A program made the position numbers and the translations under genes. A stretch of 64,000 bases of DNA from Cephalopachus bancanus (Eukaryota; Chordata; Mammalia; Primates; Tarsiidae): NCBI GenBank assembly GCA_027257055.1, contig JAPVLO010000074.1, forward strand, positions 3,363,001 through 3,427,000, given 5' to 3'. A model generated the notes under the pieces. The model was not told the DNA's origin. It was given only the letters and a program-made list of their open reading frames with translations, and made no database searches. This document shows positions 59,133 through 64,000 of this stretch, piece by piece. The stretch's first letter is position 1. Every line of letters starts with the position of its first letter.

Positions 59133-62100
59133 CAATGATGCCATAAGTTAATTGAGATTTCATCATTAGTCACCATGATCAATATAGTAGCTAATAAATG
59201 CTTGTAGTTAACGAGCACTTAAAATGTGGCTAAATTGAGATGTGCTATAAGTGTAAAATACATGTCAAATTTTGAAGACAGTACAAAAAAACCCTGATAA
59301 AATATCTCATTAGTAATTTAAAAAGTTAATTACATGTTAAAATTTATATTGGCTTAAGCAAAATGCATTATTAAGATTAATCACAACTACTTCTTTTTTG
59401 CTTTTTAAAATTTGACTACAAAACGGACAGTCTTGTGCATGGCTTGTAATGTGGATCGCATTATTTTTTTACTATACAGCATTAAGTTAGACACTCTTTT
59501 CTCTATTAAAAACCAAGGCCTGATTAAGAAAGTAAGCTTAATGATCAGTCACATCTTGGTACTCATGAACTGTCAAAATTTAAAAGACTTTTCTAAGGAT
59601 TAATTATTAAAGGGGAGAGTCAGCATATGTTGGAAAGAATTTGAGACATGAGATATTTGCACAAAGAGGAGAGCAAGGGAGCTTGGAAGAACCATTTTTG
59701 TCCAGTTCATAGTGAGTCAAATGTTATCCAGTAAAGATTGCAGTCACTTACTTATAGCATACTAGAGCTGGAGAAGTCTACCTATATAGGTTCAGATAAA
59801 GAAAATAAGACTTCGGATATAATAATGTATTTTTTTTCTATGCATCTTTATCGCTTGTCAATTCCTTCAATGTTTACTGCACTTTATTTTCAAACATTCA
59901 AACTCATCATCCATTTAAGTGAAATCTAAATAGTATACTCAGTTTTATCCTTGACACTGAAAATATTCAAAATAATATCTAAGCTTCTGAATTTTTTGCT
60001 AAAGAAAACCCCTTACGATGACAAGTGTTTGTTACTCATTTCTCTTGTTTTAGAATAGCTAGTGAAAACATAAACGTCATCCATGACCAGCCATGTGGAA
60101 TGCTTAGAATTATAAAATGATTGGTTGAATTACATCTTAACATTAAAAAATAACTCAATAGATGCAAGCTGCTATATATGGCAAATAAAACAAATATATC
60201 ATTTTATATCTTACAATGACATTTTATAATTTAAAGTGAATCAGTATAAGTAAGACTCTGTATTGCTTATATACTAGCATAGACAGACTAAAAAGTGACT
60301 TTACAAAGAAGAGCAAGTACGCTAGAGCCCTAGATTCCCCACCTTCCAATGTACCAAGTTCATAAAGGTTACATGTTCCCCATTATCAAGGCAATTTTAC
60401 CTTTCTTTTTTTGTTATGGATGATAATTCGTATTTGGTACTGTTTATTTTGGCAATATATACTGGATCATATATTAGATATAAGTTCTCTTTGGACCTAC
60501 ACAGGAAACAGGCTTTTTAAAATTTTCTTTTTTGTTTTCTAACTGTCTTTAGGATGTCTGTTTCTCCTCAGGATTGTACTACTGTGTTAGTTGAAGAAAA
60601 CAAGGAAAAAATAACAGAAGTCAGGTTTTTATTACATTGATCTAGAAAAATATGGCATATTTACATGTACGCTGCTAGGGCATCCAGGACCTTCCCAGCC
60701 TTCCACTGGCAGAAGAAGTCTCTAAAACAGGAGGCAATTCAATGTACCACACTGCCATATGGAATATAAAAGACCAAACTCAAGGACAGCAAAGATGCAG
60801 CTTTATTTTATCCGTACTCTCAATTGTTCAATAAAAAAATCTACATAGTAATGACTGCATATAATTCACCCACATCAAAAATCCCTATTTTTAGGTAAGG
60901 GATAGGTTTGTATTGGCAGTCTATCCATTTTTTCAAAATCCATAAAGTGGGAGTTTTAATTATTTAAAGTCAATAATGAAAACCATCATGATCTTCAGCA
61001 CTGATTTGTTAAAAAATCAGGTTTAAACTGATCAGTGTATCATGTTCTCAACCCCAAGAGCATTCATTTTGAATTAGAATTTTATTTAATTTGGACCAAT
61101 GAAATGTAGGAAGGTTTTCTGCCGTGAGTTTGAAATATTTCTTCACTGGTAATTGAGAGGAAGAGGAAGAGACAGTCTTTGTCATTCAGATGTGCCACTG
61201 GGACTTCTGAGCCAATTTTGATGGTTTGAGGTTAAGACCATGAAAACTAAGGGCTGAGATGAGAGAAATGCGATTAAACGAAGTTTGACTCTTTCATTAA
61301 TTAAGTCAACTGTAAATATGACTCTATTTCTAGGTTTCCATCCATAGGGATCAATACTATATTTTATTTTATTTCCCTCTTTTTTTATAAACAATTTGAG
61401 TTTGATTTTCGATCCACCTGTCAAAAGCAACTTAATCTACCCAGGGTCTGAGGCAACTACCAGAGTGTATTGCCATGCAGGGTGATCTATACAGCTGACC
61501 TTAAATATCAAGTCATTTCTTTTATTACCAGAAGCTATATTGCCAACCATGTTGCCTGGTCTGAACAAAGATACCATACAAGGAGTTCAAGGTCATTGAC
61601 AACCATGGAAACAAATAGAAGGGCAGTGAGAGTAAGATCATGGTACCATCGTCATATTTATAGTGGTCTTTTATTACTGTTGACATAGCTATGCTAACAG
61701 AATCCCTTTTATTTGAGAGCAAGAAAGGTAACATGTGTTTTAGTAAATGAGACACAGCTATGCTTGAGTCTATTATTCTGTCTCCAGGGGCTCAAGAAGC
61801 TACTCAAGCTGTGCATTTGTGGTTTATCCCACCATCTGCTATTCAAATGTTTCCTATTAACCATGACCACCAGTGGTTTAACCTTTCAGTATCTTTCAAA
61901 TGTTTCATTGGCAGACAAAAAAAAAAAAAAAACCAAAAAAATGTAGCTAGGATGCACACACAAAATCCATTTTGAGGCCTGTATTGTTCAGCTAATAGAT
62001 CTGTCATCAATTAAATAAGGGTATAAGTTAGATGTGTTGCATGACCAGATACACTTCTCTGTTCTGAATCAATCTATCTACATTGCTAAAAGGCCATGAA

Positions 62101-63179
62101 ATAGCTTCCTCCGGTGATATTTTATTACCACCGAGCTGTAAAATTTAACAGCACAGCCAACATTGTCTGATATCTACCTCTTAGGGAAGAAAGGGACAGT
62201 GTGGAAGATTTAAAGCTTAACCAACAAGACATCCAGAAGTAGAAAATGAATGCTTAGAGGGAGCTTTTGTTAGTTAGAACTAAAAATCACAGCTGAACAA
62301 AATGACTTTCCCTTCATAAAAATAGTTGCTCGACATATTTCAAATCCAAATGCTTATTTCTTCCTTCATAAGAGCATACACTTAATGTAAATTTGTTCCA
62401 TGCTTTCTACTTTAGCTGAGGAAAAGCAGCTATTGTGTTACAAATCAAATCCCTTTACACAATATCTTCCTTTCACTCATTTGTAGAAAATGCAAAGGAT
62501 ATCAGAGTTGTCAGAATAAAAAATTCTTTTTTCTTAAGAACAACACTCAGGAGCAGAGTTAAGGGCAATAAAAGGAACTTCAGAGACTAAGAAGGGAAGC
62601 CCTAAATTGTTTGTCATTGCTGTGTGGGAAAGATAAGACAAGTCAAGCCTGAACTAGGGTTATAATAATATGTATGTAATACATTATACTGGCAAAGCAT
62701 TGGTAACTATTACATATATTTAAAACGACATCAAATTCTCCAGTCCTGTTTGACATTCTTGCTGTAGAAAACAGCATATTTTAAAGAATAGTGTATAGGA
62801 GAGCATGACTCCGGTTCTCAATGAATAGTTTCATCCTGATTTAATTCTAACAAAGTGGGGCATTTAGAGAAAAGCACAGATAACAGATACTTTTTAGTCA
62901 GTGTTACTGTGGTTACCAAATCCTTTGAGAAAAAAAAAAAGTTTAATTTAACAAATTTGGACCTGGTAGCTAAGGAATTGGGGGAATCTCTATGACTCTC
63001 CATATGACTCTCTGAAATACAGGCCCCATGGATGGGCATGCCTGATCACAGAAGAGGGAAGAAACATAACTGAAACTGCAAGAAATAACTTGCTTGTCTC
63101 CCGCTTTACTGGGGACCTTTCTCTTGTCCATTTTTCATTTGGAAGCCAGATTTTTTCTCTAAAAAGGGAAATCACTTCA
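59133..63179. other. Repeat-poor, non-coding stretch with possible regulatory DNA
   Basis: No exon, repeat or RNA gene is recognised over about 4 kb. 61,440-61,690 and 62,040-62,640 look like non-repetitive, evenly composed DNA, the kind often conserved in gene deserts. Short open frames have no motif. Confidence 0.45.
61541..61612 (+). promoter_or_regulatory. Candidate transcription-factor site cluster
   Basis: Within 75 bp lie 'tgccaaccatgttgcc' (61,541-61,556), TCAAGGTCA (61,587-61,595; the extended half-site used by ERR and NR5A-type nuclear receptors) and 'gacaaccatggaaac' (61,598-61,612; like an RFX X-box half-site). Short motifs occur by chance, so this is only a candidate. Confidence 0.3.
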
Positions 63180-63670
63180 TATTATGCCCTGACTTAAAAC
63201 CATTCAACAACTTCTTTATTTGCAATAAAATCTGAATTTTTTATGGTAGTCTACAAATTGTGTTATGATCTATCTTACACACACTCTCAAAACCAGCTCA
63301 AATCATTCACTTCTACTTTTCTCCCTATTTTTTACTTGTTCTCCTTGAAATCCAGCTGCTCAGGCAGTTTAAACCTTTATTTTAAAAATAAAATGCTGAG
63401 ACACAGGTGGTTTTTAACACTTTAACTCCCATTAATCTTCCCTTTCAATCCTCACATGCTGATTCTGCTTTGCATAGTTGAATTTTTCTCATGAATTATT
63501 CCTATTTAAGAGACACTTCAGGAAGGCTTCTAAATCCTTTCTGCCTAAAATATCCCATTCTGTTTCATTCTGCCTCCTAGTGTCTTTGTGGCGGCCATCA
63601 AAATTTGTAATTGTTCGCTTTTGTGTTTCTGGTCAGTTTTCACCTTGGTGTCCGACAACATTAAGGAAGT
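63180..63670 (+). mobile_element. L2 LINE 3' region
   Basis: 'aaaaccattcaacaacttct', 'gcaataaaatctgaattttt', then 'gtgttatgatctatctta', 'atttttctcatgaattattc', 'cacttcaggaaggcttctaa' and 'ctgcctcctagtgtctttgt' follow in order the L2 3'-end region ('aaacccttcaatggcttccc', 'gaataaaatccaaactcctt', 'tgatctggcccc...'). Ancient and inactive. Confidence 0.7.
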
Positions 63671-64000
63671 GTTTTAGAAAGCATAAAAACTTAGCAGACA
63701 ATTATTTTTCCTAGTTAAAATACTTTATTGCTTTTACTATGTTTTCATAAATTACAAAGTCATTAATTTGAGGCTTTTATTATCATACATTGAATGACAT
63801 AAGGTGTAATCTACTGAGTTGGCAACTCATAGCTTACATGTTTTGTAGTGTTCTTAAATTTACAAAATCTAAAAAAAGTTAAGAAAATGAGTATTAAATC
63901 TTAAATATACTGATGAGATTTCTAAGAGAGTTTCCTTGGTTAGGAGGTAAACACAGATAGTTGAATGGGTTGAGTTTTTAATTAGTTTTGAAAATGTAGA
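63671..64000. other. AT-rich non-coding end of window
   Basis: No feature recognised in the last 330 bases. Confidence 0.4.

Noticed and set aside
58777..59151. 124-residue open frame
   Set aside because: Alu-derived translation (typical '[10 protein letters not shown]...' style peptides from the complementary strand as well).

Overview
This is a stretch of primate nuclear DNA with no recognisable host gene. It is AT-rich and contains no supportable protein-coding exon, tRNA, rRNA, bacterial-type operon or CRISPR array. All longer open frames fall inside L1, Alu or mariner relics, or in microsatellites. Ten copies of a young two-armed, 7SL-derived Alu-type SINE (right arm ending GAGACTCCAACTC plus an A-tail) identify a primate. 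They lack the tRNA-derived left arm of galago type II elements and the usual lemur middle insertion, and they differ from anthropoid AluY/S at many positions. A tarsier (Tarsius/Carlito) is my best guess, from memory of Alu structure, at about 0.65.

Layout. 1-536: 3' end of an L1. 2831-3395: internally deleted mariner beside a TA/CA microsatellite. 5391-8913: an L1 with an intact 5' end that stops early in ORF2 at an A-rich tail, flanked by target-site duplications (TSDs). 9.3-18 kb: mostly single-copy AT-rich DNA with Alu fragments, MIRs and a 24-bp tandem duplication. 18-20.6 kb: three Alus with internal deletions. 20.7-25.5 kb: several L1s, two of them 5'-inverted. 25.6-28.1 kb: a retroviral-type LTR, an old DNA transposon and microsatellites. 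28.6-30.4 kb: a mariner split by a 5'-inverted L1. 30.4-37.5 kb: the longest repeat-poor stretch. 37.5-40.1 kb: an Alu and a rearranged 5'-inverted L1. 40.7-47.2 kb: Alus (one nested in another), an MLT1-type LTR and two more mariners. 49,344-56,306: a full-length L1 with 16-bp TSDs, broken by two Alus. 56.3-63.2 kb: unique DNA with a 41-bp perfect tandem duplication, an MLT1-type LTR and an Alu. 63.2-63.7 kb: an L2.

The nesting gives an order of events: mariner before L1 (28.6-30.4 kb), older Alu before younger Alu (44.2-44.8 kb), MIR before L1 before Alu (49.1-56.3 kb). L1 supplied the machinery for both L1 and Alu copies, as the TSDs and A-tails show. I found no new functional system. The most instructive loci are the apparently prematurely polyadenylated L1 (5391-8913), the group of twin-primed L1s, the serial template-switch scar inside one of them (39,463-39,550), and a mariner deletion derivative present in at least two copies.
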